From Dermatophilus congolensis (lineage in GTDB: Bacteria; Actinomycetota; Actinomycetes; Actinomycetales; Dermatophilaceae), in the NCBI RefSeq assembly GCF_900187045.1, contig NZ_LT906453.1, forward strand, positions 124,001 to 188,000: a stretch of DNA of 64,000 nt, written 5' to 3'. Of the stretch, positions 9,049 through 17,579 are shown piece by piece (positions within the stretch are counted from its first letter, which is position 1; each line of letters opens with the position of its first letter). The notes below the pieces were generated by a model. That model had not been told where the DNA came from. It searched no databases and saw only the letters and a program-made list of their open reading frames with translations. Made by a program: the position numbers and the translations under genes.

Positions 9049-10311
9049 ATGCCTTTCTTCCGCCCCTCTCCCACCGAAAACCCTCCGGAAGAACCACCCG
9101 TAGTACACGTGGTCAACGCCGACAAAAACATTTCCCAAGAACTACGCATCGCCGGAGAAATTGCGTGGCGATTCATCGCCATTATCGCTGCGCTCTACCT
9201 CGTCGGTCGCGGAATCCAGATCACCTCCTCCGTTACCCTCCCGGTAGCCGTGGCACTACTGTTCACCGCCCTGGGCCAGCCCCTGGTCAACCGCCTACAC
9301 CGCCACGCCCACATCCCCACCTACGGCGGGGCAGCCATCGCCATCATCCTTGGCATCATCCTTATCACCGGCACACTGGCCATCGCAGGCGGCCAACTCA
9401 TCACCGGCGTCGCCCAACTTATCGATCGCGTCTCCGGTGCCATGACTCAAATCCAAACCTGGCTAGCCACCGGACCCCTACAAATCGGTGGCGACCAAAT
9501 CAACGAAGCCATCACCCACTCCCGCGAATGGCTCTCCGCCAACGCCAGCACCCTCACCAGCGGCGCAGTAACCGTGGGCAGCCAAGCCACCAGCCTGGTA
9601 GCCGGACTAGTCATCGCCCTCATCGTCACTTTCTTCTTCCTTGGCGATGGCCCCAACATTTGGGGATGGCTGGTGCGCCTCATGCCTCGCGGCGTACGCA
9701 CCGACGTCCACAACGCTGCCCGCCGAGGCTGGACCACCGTCGGAGCCTATGTACGCACCCAAATCCTCGTCGCAGCTATCGATGCCGTCGGTATCTGCGT
9801 CGGAGCGTTCTTCCTCAAGCTGTCACTGGTTGTCCCCCTAGGACTCATTGTCTTCCTCTCCTCCTTCATCCCCATGGTTGGAGCTTTCGCATCCGGAGCC
9901 CTTGCCGTACTCCTGGCCCTGGTCACTCAGGGGCCGGTACCGGCGCTCATCATGATGCTGGTCGTTTTGGCGGTGCAGCAGCTCGAAGGAAATGTGCTCC
10001 AACCCGTACTCATGAGCCGATCCGTGTCGATCCACCCTCTGGCTACCTTGCTCGGCGTTGCAGTCGGCTCATTCCTTTTCGGCATTGTTGGTGCCGTATT
10101 CGCCGTGCCTGCCATGGCTTTCACAAACGTGGTTGTGCTGTACCTCAAGGGTTACGACAAATTCCCCGAACTCGGAGTACAAAGCGTCCCCGGCGGTACT
10201 TTCACCGGCGACCGTATGGCCCGCGCGGCAGCCAGCGGAGATGAAGAAGCCGAGAAAACCCAGCGCTCTACACACCACCCTGACACCCCAGATGGCCCAT
10301 CACAGGCCTAA
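9049..10311 (+). CDS. AI-2E family transporter (PerM-type)
   Basis: A 420-residue membrane protein of the AI-2E/PerM family. It has an N-terminal cluster of helices, a central amphipathic region, and the family's C-terminal block with VPLGLIVFLSSFIPMVGAF and the LEGNVLQPVLMSRSVSIHP segment, which is highly conserved in this family. The C-terminal tail is charged and cytoplasmic. Members range from autoinducer-2 exporters to Na+/H+ antiporters, so the substrate is open. A second paralogue lies at 27046-28257. Confidence 0.88.
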   Translation: MPFFRPSPTENPPEEPPVVHVVNADKNISQELRIAGEIAWRFIAIIAALYLVGRGIQITSSVTLPVAVALLFTALGQPLVNRLHRHAHIPTYGGAAIAIILGIILITGTLAIAGGQLITGVAQLIDRVSGAMTQIQTWLATGPLQIGGDQINEAITHSREWLSANASTLTSGAVTVGSQATSLVAGLVIALIVTFFFLGDGPNIWGWLVRLMPRGVRTDVHNAARRGWTTVGAYVRTQILVAAIDAVGICVGAFFLKLSLVVPLGLIVFLSSFIPMVGAFASGALAVLLALVTQGPVPALIMMLVVLAVQQLEGNVLQPVLMSRSVSIHPLATLLGVAVGSFLFGIVGAVFAVPAMAFTNVVVLYLKGYDKFPELGVQSVPGGTFTGDRMARAAASGDEEAEKTQRSTHHPDTPDGPSQA

Positions 10312-10335
10312 CCCAATCGCCCCTTGCAGATCTCG

Positions 10336-11364
10336 CTAATGCCGGCGCCCCGCGAACTGGGGCACCGGACGCGGCGACTCAATCGGCAACCCATAGGCAT
10401 CCAACGACTCATCCCGAATTGCTTGGGGTACCCCTCCAGGGCGGTAACGCAACAGCTCTCGACTCCACGTCGCGTCAACATAAATATGGCTGCACAGAAA
10501 ATCGTCGAGTACATGCTCAGCACTCAGCCCCCGCAACTGGCCATGCCGCTGCAATCGACGGATCACTCGCACACAGATTGGCTGTGCAACCCACCGCGGC
10601 ACTCCCATAATGGGGCTGCGCTGACCCAGCGCATCCATCACTACAGAAATCATTTCCCGCCAGGTTAAATCCATATCAGTGAGCGGATAGCGCGCCGCAT
10701 GCTCCCCCCGCTGAAGCGCACTCATCACAGCATCAACCAACTGCTGCGTTGTGATCACCGAGGTGCCGCCAGTAGGAAACAACACCACTGGCCCCCGCAG
10801 CCGATCTAACAAAATCTCCCGCCAGTGATGCCTCTCCCCCGACCCAGCACCAAACACATACGGAATCTCCAGCACACACACCCGCATGCCTAGCTCAGTA
10901 CCTACCTCGATAGCGAAATCTGCCTCAGCGACCCGAGCCCGCACATACGGGTGACGATCCGCTATCCCCAGACCGGGGTTCGCTCGCTCCCATGCAGCCA
11001 AGTACGACCCGATTACCACCACCTGCTCCACCCCAGCTGCGGCAGCCGCTCGAAACGTGCGCCCGACCACATCACGCACCCATTCGACGGCATCCCCACC
11101 TTCAACCGGCCCCACGCCGGAAACCCCGACGCCGTAGACAAGTGCATCCACGCCGCGCAAAACCTGCGTGATCACAGCCTCGTCATCGGTGACATCGACT
11201 GCCGAATATGTCACTCCCCGATACGGTGAAGCCACACTGCCCTGCCTGCGAGGACGCACCGAGACAACCTCATGCCCGGCGGCGACCAAAGATTCGCACA
11301 GCCGGTGGCCAAACAGCCCTTTCCCTCCGAGAACGGCAGTTTTCACGATCAAATCGTGACACAC
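10336..11364 (-). CDS. NAD-dependent epimerase/atypical SDR family protein
   Basis: A 342-residue Rossmann-fold protein. The N-terminal dinucleotide-binding loop reads LGGKGLFGHRL (GxxGxxG), followed by a conserved acidic/variable strand and a VVIGSYLAAW block. Overall it resembles NAD(P)-dependent sugar epimerases and NmrA-like atypical short-chain dehydrogenases. GTG at 11364 is chosen because an AGAGGGG element sits just upstream; a second GTG at 11346 is possible. The substrate is unknown. It is not in an operon: it converges with the AI-2E-type gene. Confidence 0.75.
   Translation of the reverse strand: MCHDLIVKTAVLGGKGLFGHRLCESLVAAGHEVVSVRPRRQGSVASPYRGVTYSAVDVTDDEAVITQVLRGVDALVYGVGVSGVGPVEGGDAVEWVRDVVGRTFRAAAAAGVEQVVVIGSYLAAWERANPGLGIADRHPYVRARVAEADFAIEVGTELGMRVCVLEIPYVFGAGSGERHHWREILLDRLRGPVVLFPTGGTSVITTQQLVDAVMSALQRGEHAARYPLTDMDLTWREMISVVMDALGQRSPIMGVPRWVAQPICVRVIRRLQRHGQLRGLSAEHVLDDFLCSHIYVDATWSRELLRYRPGGVPQAIRDESLDAYGLPIESPRPVPQFAGRRH
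11343..11359. repeat. Inverted repeat at the epimerase start
   Basis: TCACGAT-CAA-ATCGTGA forms a perfect 7-bp inverted repeat overlapping the first codons of the minus-strand epimerase gene. It could be an autoregulatory operator or an mRNA hairpin at the start; no direct support for either. Confidence 0.3.
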
Positions 11365-11534
11365 AGACCCCTCTCAACCGAGGACCCGGCTTTAGCTACC
11401 GATCCATGTCGCCACAAGAACGACTACATAGACAGAGCCGTCAAACTTGCTACGCATCTGAATTTTTCTACCTGTACCCCTCTTAGACTCTGCTAAAAAA
11501 TAACCAACACGCCACCACAGGGAAAGATAAGAAA

Positions 11535-11756
11535 ATGACACCGAAAGACCATAAAAAGAAATACGAATATCTTTCGTACATTCTTTCTGGACTGTGCATT
11601 CTGCTTTCAAGCAGATACATGATCCAGGCGCAAGAAGGCGGAATCATTCAACTCATCGGATACGCCGCCGTCATCCTTGGTGCTTCTTCTTTCACAGCAG
11701 GCGCATTCTTGACCTACAAGCTACACAGGAATAAAACTAGCCAGCAACATTTATAA
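11535..11756 (+). CDS. Small two-helix membrane protein
   Basis: A 73-residue protein I cannot assign to a family. It has a Lys-rich N-terminus (TPKDHKKKYEY) and two hydrophobic segments at about residues 13-30 and 39-62, then a basic tail. Its base composition is clearly AT-richer than its neighbours, suggesting recent acquisition or relaxed selection. A purine-rich stretch (AAGATAAG) precedes the ATG. A hairpin at 11772-11798 ends the transcript. Confidence 0.55.
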   Translation: MTPKDHKKKYEYLSYILSGLCILLSSRYMIQAQEGGIIQLIGYAAVILGASSFTAGAFLTYKLHRNKTSQQHL

Positions 11757-11771
11757 AATATGCCAGACGAC

Positions 11772-11798
11772 TGGGGATGGGCGACTTATCCATCCCCA
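11772..11798. terminator. Bidirectional terminator hairpin
   Basis: TGGGGATGG (11772-11780) pairs with CCATCCCCA (11790-11798), between the convergent small membrane protein gene and the radical SAM gene. The radical SAM stop codon lies within the hairpin. Confidence 0.65.
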
Positions 11799-13033
11799 AC
11801 CATCTTCTCCCACCGCGGGGGAACATAGGCACAAAACGGCTCAGACTCAAATGGGTCACCCGTCACCGCGAACGCGCGAGCCCGAGAACCACCACACATT
11901 CCTTTGTAATTGCACACTCCACACTTGCCCTTGAGCTTACTCCGATCACGCAGCCCCCGAAACAGTTCAGAACGCTGATAAATATCAATGACATCCGCGT
12001 CACGAACATTCCCAGCCTTCACCGGGAGAAAACCACTAGGAAACACATCTCCCGTGTGACTGATAAATAAAAACCCATCTCCATCATTCACGTTACGCGC
12101 TCGGCCGATACCATCCGAATCCGAATGATGCTTCCCTGAAGTCAACACATCAATCTGGATAGGTCCCGCATTCGCCACCCGCGGGACTGCCGCATTCTCA
12201 GCACGCTTATGTTGAACCACTACCCGGCTGTACTGAGGAGCCGCTGTCGCTTTGATGTCATACGGCACCTCCTTACTCATCTCGTACATAAGGTCAAAAA
12301 CACGCTCGAACTCGGCTGCGCTTGCTACATCCTCGGGCCTGGCCCTACCCATCGGCACCAGAAAAAACACTTCCCAAAACACGATTCCCAGCTGAGCGTT
12401 CAACTCCGCCATCGCCCGCATGTCATTAATGTTGTCGCGCCGCACAACCGTATTCACCTGCGTCGACATCCCCACCTCACGGGCCTGCCGCAAAATACGC
12501 AACCCGTGATCAAAAGATCCCTCAACCCGGCGGAATGTGTCATGAATCCCGGCATTCGACCCATCCAAACTCACCGCCAGACGAACCAAGCCCGCTTCCT
12601 TCAACTCACGCAGCTTCTCCTTGGACGTCAACGGAGTCGTTGCCGGAGTGGCCGCCATCCTCATCCCCAGATCTGCGCCGTACTTCACCAACTCCACAAT
12701 GTCCGGGCGCTTCATACAGTCCCCACCAGAAAACACAAACACCACCGGCCCAAACTCACGAAGCCGTTTCATCATCGCCTTAGCCTCATCCGTGGTGAGC
12801 TCATCCGGATGACGTAACGGCTGCGCTTGAGCACGGCAGTGCTTACACGCAAGATCACACGATTGTGTTGTCTCCCAAATCACCACAAAAGGAGCCTTAT
12901 CGAAGTCCATCGGCGCATGCCCCCCACGCATCCGCCGATGCCCGGCCCCTGCCCCACCGGCAGCACCATGACCATGCCCACCCTTGTGCCGAGAACAGCC
13001 CGACGAGTAAACACCTGCAGATGCATCAGCCAT
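11786..13033 (-). CDS. Radical SAM/SPASM domain protein (TIGR04053-like)
   Basis: A 415-residue radical S-adenosylmethionine enzyme. The Cx3Cx2C cluster motif is CDLACKHC near residue 60, followed by a FSGGDCMKRPD block. The C-terminal SPASM region has CGVCNYKGMCGG and a final Cys, binding an auxiliary Fe-S cluster. The overall pattern resembles the TIGR04053 group, whose members are related to heme-modifying and peptide-modifying radical SAM enzymes. The first 40 residues are His/Gly-rich (HKGGHGHG) and could bind metal; an alternative start is the ATG at 12910. No precursor peptide gene is recognisable beside it. Confidence 0.82.
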   Translation of the reverse strand: MADASAGVYSSGCSRHKGGHGHGAAGGAGAGHRRMRGGHAPMDFDKAPFVVIWETTQSCDLACKHCRAQAQPLRHPDELTTDEAKAMMKRLREFGPVVFVFSGGDCMKRPDIVELVKYGADLGMRMAATPATTPLTSKEKLRELKEAGLVRLAVSLDGSNAGIHDTFRRVEGSFDHGLRILRQAREVGMSTQVNTVVRRDNINDMRAMAELNAQLGIVFWEVFFLVPMGRARPEDVASAAEFERVFDLMYEMSKEVPYDIKATAAPQYSRVVVQHKRAENAAVPRVANAGPIQIDVLTSGKHHSDSDGIGRARNVNDGDGFLFISHTGDVFPSGFLPVKAGNVRDADVIDIYQRSELFRGLRDRSKLKGKCGVCNYKGMCGGSRARAFAVTGDPFESEPFCAYVPPRWEKMVGDG

Positions 13034-13303
13034 GCCACCACGCTAAAACCACCCCCACTCCCGCGCTGCCGGTCACACATATGAGATACACAACATCACC
13101 ACTGCTCACAGGGCCTTTCGACCACCTCAGCATCCCCGTCACTGACAAAAAACCATTCACAGATGATTCCCAGCAACACAACCGGAACAACACAGACCCC
13201 TGATGCTGTCCATAATGAATGGGGCATCGGTATCAAGGCACCACAACCGCCCCTACACGCACGCCCCCTCTCTCACATGCCCGTGATGTACCGAAAGGAC
13301 CCG

Positions 13304-13843
13304 ATGTCCACCCCCAACAGCCCATTCAGCAACCCAAACAACCCACGCTCAGCTGCATCAGAAGAAGTGCTATGCGGCGAAGTCATCTCAGAGAGCAGCA
13401 CCACCAACCAGCCCCCATCAGCAGGCCCGACCTCCAGCGAAGGCCCCCGCTACATCAAGTCCGAACCACTGAGCAACAACCCCTTCTCGCGTAGCTTCTT
13501 CAACCCACCAGGAGCCTCCAGCGCCTACCAAGCCGCCAGCGCAGAACTGGGCGTGGACACCTCCAAGCTCAAAATGAAAAACCCCGTTATCGCCGCAGCA
13601 CTGGGACTCTTCTTCGGCCCCATTGGTCTGATTTACTCAAACCTGCTCTGGGCCATTTTCCTGGGCATACTTGTCGCCGCCCTCCTCAAAGCGCACGTCA
13701 TCTTGTGGATCTTTGTGCCCCCGATCTTCATCCTCTGCGCCCTCATCGGATTCGGCTCAGCAATGCGCACCAACTGGAAGCGCATCGTCGCCCTGGTCAA
13801 CGAAATTGACAACTCCGACCTGACCATCCAGAAAAACCCGTGA
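13304..13843 (+). CDS. Membrane protein of unknown function, 179 aa
   Basis: The first 85 residues are Ser/Pro/Asn-rich and probably disordered and cytoplasmic. Three hydrophobic segments follow, starting at NPVIAAALGLFFGPIGLIYS, a pattern reminiscent of small bacterial TM2/DUF4870-like proteins. The start at 13304 follows GAAAGGA. The stop codon overlaps the GTG of the MobA-like gene (GTGA), so the two are translationally coupled, which may be only an operon convenience. Confidence 0.65.
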   Translation: MSTPNSPFSNPNNPRSAASEEVLCGEVISESSTTNQPPSAGPTSSEGPRYIKSEPLSNNPFSRSFFNPPGASSAYQAASAELGVDTSKLKMKNPVIAAALGLFFGPIGLIYSNLLWAIFLGILVAALLKAHVILWIFVPPIFILCALIGFGSAMRTNWKRIVALVNEIDNSDLTIQKNP

Positions 13844-14472
13844 GCACCTACCTCGGCACAATCGTGCTGTGCGGTGGCACATCTGCCCGCATGTGCGTTC
13901 CCGACAAAACAGCACTGCCTTTTGGGACAGCAACGCTCCTGGACTCCGCGCTCCTTGGGCTCCCATCAGGTCCCGTGGTGTGTGTAGGCCCCCCACGCCC
14001 GCTCCTGCGTGATGGCGTGACCTGGACACGAGAAACCCCACCCGGAGGTGGCCCGCTAGACGGTATCCGCGCTGGACTTAACCAGCTCACGAATATGGCA
14101 GCCCCCCCTGAGTACGACGCAGGCATACTCGCTGTCATTGCCGGTGACCAGCCTTTCGCTGGGCGCGCAGTCCCCCACCTGCTCAAAGCACTCGAAGCCG
14201 CAGCAGCAACCACACACGCCGTTGCTGCCAGCACTGACAGCAACGATCTCTCTGCACGACCTGCACTCCTTTTAGCTGCCTACCGCGTACATGCCCTCGC
14301 CCATGCTGTTCGCGGTGATACCCGCAACCAAGGCGTCTACCGCGCCTTGAAAGATCTACACGTCAAGACCGTGCCACTACCCCTTGAACACATCTCAGCG
14401 GCATTGGATGTCGACACTCCAGAAGACCTTGACCTGGCACAACAGCACATCAACCGGACACGCACCAATTAA
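13840..14472 (+). CDS. mobA: MobA-like molybdenum cofactor guanylyltransferase
   Basis: A 210-residue nucleotidyltransferase of the MobA/NTP_transf_3 family, which adds GMP to molybdopterin. The N-terminal signature reads VLCGGTSARMCVPDK; the family consensus is LAGGxSxRMGxDK, so the glycine after RM is replaced by Cys. A second conserved block is GGGPLDGIRAGL, then VIAGDQPF for the metal-binding Asp, and a C-terminal ALDVDTPEDL. These are typical for MobA, though related transferases acting on other cofactors or sugars are possible. No other moco genes are present in the window. Confidence 0.75.
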   Translation: MSTYLGTIVLCGGTSARMCVPDKTALPFGTATLLDSALLGLPSGPVVCVGPPRPLLRDGVTWTRETPPGGGPLDGIRAGLNQLTNMAAPPEYDAGILAVIAGDQPFAGRAVPHLLKALEAAAATTHAVAASTDSNDLSARPALLLAAYRVHALAHAVRGDTRNQGVYRALKDLHVKTVPLPLEHISAALDVDTPEDLDLAQQHINRTRTN

Positions 14473-14521
14473 CCTTCGCCCCGCCCTGTGCCAGCAGTGG
14501 CCTCATCGCTAGGGTGATTCC

Positions 14522-15514
14522 ATGAAGGCCGTCACGATTCCCGAATTCGGCGACGCGGACGCTCTCGTCCTCAACGATGTAGAACCCCCCACCGCTGGCC
14601 CTGGAGAAGTACTCATCGACGTCGTAGCCGCAGGCGTGAACCGTGCCGACGTCATGCAACGCCTGGGGTACTACCCGCCCCCACCGGGCATCACCGACAT
14701 TCCCGGACTAGAGGTCGCCGGTCGCATAGCGGCTTTTGGTGAAGGGGTCGCCCCAGATTCCAGCGGCTACCACATCGGTGAGGAGGTGGTAGCGCTGCTC
14801 TCCGGCGGTGGGTACGCAGAGCAAGTGGCAGTACCCATCGGGCAACTCATGCCTCGACCGAGCAACCTATCGCTTACCGAAGCTGCCGGCTTCATCGAAA
14901 CCGCGGCAACAGTATGGTCAAACCTGTTCATGACCGCCCATCTGGCCAAAGGCGAAACAGTTCTCTTACACGGCGGTTCCAGCGGTATCGGCACCACAGG
15001 AATCCAGATCGCTAAAGCCAAAGGTGCAAAGGTGGCAGTAACAGCAGGATCTCAAGCCAAGCTTGAGGCCTGTGCACAGCTGGGCGCAGACATCCTCATC
15101 AACTATCGCGAGCAAGACTTCGTAGAAGAAGTAAAGAAAGCGACCAACTCCCGTGGCGCTGACGTAATCCTCGATGTCATCGGAGCGAAATATCTCAAAC
15201 GCAACATAGATGTACTAGCCCCAGATGGGCGCATCGTCACGATTGGTCTGCTCGGCGGACGCAAAGGCGAACTCGACCTGGGGAAACTATTGAATAAGCG
15301 GGGCACCCTAGCGGCCACCTCACTGCGATCACGATCTGTAGAAGGCAAATCTGACATCGTGCGCCAGGTGCGAGAGAACGTGGTCCCGTTGGTGGAAACC
15401 GGACACTTAAAACCTGTCCTACACGCGACTTTCCCGCTAGCTCAGGCACCCGCTGCACACCGAGTTCTCGAAGAGTCCAGTCACATCGGCAAGGTCGTAT
15501 TGGAGGTGCAGTGA
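14522..15514 (+). CDS. NAD(P)H quinone oxidoreductase, PIG3/zinc-free MDR type
   Basis: A 330-residue medium-chain dehydrogenase/reductase. The N-terminal GroES-like domain contains GVNRADVMQRLGYYPPPPG, typical of PIG3-type quinone reductases, and lacks the catalytic zinc Cys. The Rossmann domain has VLLHGGSSGIGTTGIQIAK, binding NADPH. It probably reduces quinones or other electrophiles by one or two electrons in the cytoplasm. It ends overlapping the next gene (GTGATG), so the two are co-translated. Confidence 0.9.
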   Translation: MKAVTIPEFGDADALVLNDVEPPTAGPGEVLIDVVAAGVNRADVMQRLGYYPPPPGITDIPGLEVAGRIAAFGEGVAPDSSGYHIGEEVVALLSGGGYAEQVAVPIGQLMPRPSNLSLTEAAGFIETAATVWSNLFMTAHLAKGETVLLHGGSSGIGTTGIQIAKAKGAKVAVTAGSQAKLEACAQLGADILINYREQDFVEEVKKATNSRGADVILDVIGAKYLKRNIDVLAPDGRIVTIGLLGGRKGELDLGKLLNKRGTLAATSLRSRSVEGKSDIVRQVRENVVPLVETGHLKPVLHATFPLAQAPAAHRVLEESSHIGKVVLEVQ

Positions 15515-15873
15515 TGGACCGGATCCGCTTGGTGGTGCGGGTCTTACCCCGTGACAGCGGTTCAAAAACAGAAAAAGAACCGGTGGAAACCGTCGATGCC
15601 GTGTTTATGCGGTCAGGGCTTTTCTCGGTTGTGGTACCTCGTATCGGTGAGTTTCTTGAATGTCGCGCATTCGGCGAACACGTAGCGAAATATTTTCCTC
15701 GCGCGGTTCCCGTCGTCGCCCTTGAACACCGGATCACAGACATGCGAGAAGACGATCCGCGCGTCTACGTAGTCGTAGACCTGCACGGTGTAGAGGTGAC
15801 CCCCTCCATGGTGACGGACTTCAAAGCAGATGGTTTCCAGCTCGCCAGCCCCTCGGTGAAGTGCAGCAGATAA
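15514..15873 (+). CDS. Hypothetical protein coupled to quinone reductase
   Basis: A 119-residue soluble protein I do not recognise. It has alternating beta-like hydrophobic segments (IRLVVRVLPR, LFSVVVPRIG, DPRVYVVVDLHGVEV) and no membrane helix. The ATG at 15514 overlaps the stop codon of the quinone reductase gene, so it is in the same transcription unit; a GTG at 15511 is an alternative start. A very strong hairpin follows at 15889. Confidence 0.6.
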   Translation: MDRIRLVVRVLPRDSGSKTEKEPVETVDAVFMRSGLFSVVVPRIGEFLECRAFGEHVAKYFPRAVPVVALEHRITDMREDDPRVYVVVDLHGVEVTPSMVTDFKADGFQLASPSVKCSR

Positions 15874-15888
15874 ACCCCCACTCCCCCG

Positions 15889-15938
15889 CCTATGTAGTGG
15901 TGCCCTCTCCCGATCGGGAGAGGGCACCACTACATAGG
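15889..15938. terminator. Perfect 50-bp palindrome, bidirectional terminator
   Basis: The whole 50-base segment is a perfect palindrome centred on CGATCG; the arms begin CCTATGTAGTGG and end CCACTACATAGG. It lies between the convergent hypothetical gene and the ABC operon. Such a long perfect stem would terminate in both directions. Confidence 0.85.
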
Positions 15939-15961
15939 TATCAGCACATGAGCGCAGTCAG

Positions 15962-15989
15962 GCTCACTCACCTTTCAAGGTGAGTGAGC
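15962..15989. terminator. Hairpin at the 3' end of the ABC operon
   Basis: GCTCACTCACCTT pairs with AAGGTGAGTGAGC around a TC centre. The stop codon of the minus-strand permease lies inside it, just before the 15889-15938 palindrome. Confidence 0.65.
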
Positions 15990-16668
15990 GCAACCGGTCA
16001 CCGGCGAACCACAATCCCACTACGACCACGACAATCGCAGCACCGATCGCATAGGCCATGGAAATGTTCGGCTCGGTAATAGCACCATCAAAATGCGACC
16101 CGACCCGCTCACCCCACTTACGAATAGATACCCAGCTGACCCCCTGCAAGAAACCACCAAGAGTGCCTTCCCACATCAGTACGTAGAGCACACCTGCACT
16201 TACCGCATGCCGTGTATACGCAGATGCAGCAACGAACAGTGTGGTGTAAGCGGTGCCCGCCAGCACACCTGCAACGGCCCAACCCACCGCAATGTCTTTA
16301 AAGTCCAGACTGAGCGTGATGGCCGCCAATGGCAGCGGCAGCACACCAACAATCATCGTGACTATCCACGCGACAAAAAACTTGCTCACCACCACGACAT
16401 ACCGGTTCACCGGCTTAGACAACAAGTAGACAACCGAGCAGTCTTCCACCTCCGGACCAATCGTGGAGTTCGCGGCAAGCAACGCAACCAAAGGCAACAT
16501 CAACGGATACGCGATATTCGACAGCAAGGAAAGGCTCGTGTCGCCGCTGCCCACAAGGCGAATAATCCCAGCAATAGCGAACAACACCAGCGGAAAAGCC
16601 ACCAAAGCCCAGATACGTTTCTGACCGACGATGGACGCAGCCGCAAGCCGAATAATTGTGCGATTCAT
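15964..16668 (-). CDS. ABC-2 type transporter permease
   Basis: A 234-residue protein with six hydrophobic segments and the amphipathic loop GPEVEDCSVVYLLSKPVNRY, which is a typical ABC-2 permease feature (an interface before the third helix). It is the last gene of a four-gene minus-strand operon (ATPase, permease, ATPase, permease) whose members overlap by ATGA. It forms a pair with the ATPase at 16665-17579. The exported substrate is not evident. Confidence 0.85.
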   Translation of the reverse strand: MNRTIIRLAAASIVGQKRIWALVAFPLVLFAIAGIIRLVGSGDTSLSLLSNIAYPLMLPLVALLAANSTIGPEVEDCSVVYLLSKPVNRYVVVVSKFFVAWIVTMIVGVLPLPLAAITLSLDFKDIAVGWAVAGVLAGTAYTTLFVAASAYTRHAVSAGVLYVLMWEGTLGGFLQGVSWVSIRKWGERVGSHFDGAITEPNISMAYAIGAAIVVVVVGLWFAGDRLRSLTLKGE

Positions 16669-17579
16669 GAGGCCACCAAGTAGGAGAAGACGGATTCAAG
16701 AGACTCATCAGTGGGCGTGAGTTGACGCAAAGTAATACCTAGTTCACGCGCCCAGCCCGGCAAACCTGCAGCAAAAGCACCCAGATCACAGACACGTACG
16801 TCCAGACCACCCTCGGGGGCAATCGCAACACCGACAACACTGGGACGGCCAATGAGCGCCGACGCCAATGCTCGATCATCACTGCTGGTGATGTAGTAGT
16901 GAACGGGCCGGTCAGTCATCAGACGCCGAATCGCTCCGAAATCTCCAGAAGCGGCGTGGCGCCCCGCAACCATGACTTCGATATGGCGGGCCAATGCCTC
17001 TACTTCTTCGAGGATGTGCGAGCTGAACACAACAGTGCGGCCTTCTGCTCCCCGCTCGCGTAAAAGACGCATAAGTTGTGCGCGCTGGCGGGGGTCAACG
17101 CCGTTAAAAGGCTCATCAAGCAGAATGATTTCCGGATCGTGGACGAGTCCGGCAGCAAGTTTGATGCGTTGACGCATCCCTTTGGAATAGGTGCCGATTT
17201 TACGGTCGGCTGCATCAGTGAGATCCACTGTAGCCAGAACGCGTTCGGTTGCTGCGCCGGGATCAGTTAGGCCGTGCAGGTCCGCAGAAGCGCGAACGAA
17301 AGCTCTGCCGGTGAGGTATCCAAAGGACAATTCGCGTTCAGGCACCAAGCCGATGTGGCGGTAAAGGTCGGTGTTCCTCCAGGCAGGCTTACCAGCGACA
17401 GTGACCGTTCCGGATGAGGGTTGAAGGAACCCACTGATCATGCCGATGAGTGTGGTTTTTCCGGCACCGTTGGGGCCTAGAAGCCCGGTGACACCGGGGG
17501 CGAAAGTGAGGGTGACGTCGTTGACTGCCACGACATGGCCATACCAACGGGATACGTCTCGTAACTCGATGGTGCTCAT
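16665..17579 (-). CDS. ABC transporter ATP-binding protein
   Basis: A 304-residue ATPase with Walker A GPNGAGKTT, a signature region YSKGMRQRIKLAAGL, Walker B IILLDEPFNGVD and the H-loop FSSHILEEVE. This is the exporter subclass with an extra C-terminal domain of about 90 residues. The start at 17579 is fixed by ATGA overlap with the upstream permease. With its partner at 15964 it forms the second half of a double exporter operon. Confidence 0.92.
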   Translation of the reverse strand: MSTIELRDVSRWYGHVVAVNDVTLTFAPGVTGLLGPNGAGKTTLIGMISGFLQPSSGTVTVAGKPAWRNTDLYRHIGLVPERELSFGYLTGRAFVRASADLHGLTDPGAATERVLATVDLTDAADRKIGTYSKGMRQRIKLAAGLVHDPEIILLDEPFNGVDPRQRAQLMRLLRERGAEGRTVVFSSHILEEVEALARHIEVMVAGRHAASGDFGAIRRLMTDRPVHYYITSSDDRALASALIGRPSVVGVAIAPEGGLDVRVCDLGAFAAGLPGWARELGITLRQLTPTDESLESVFSYLVAS

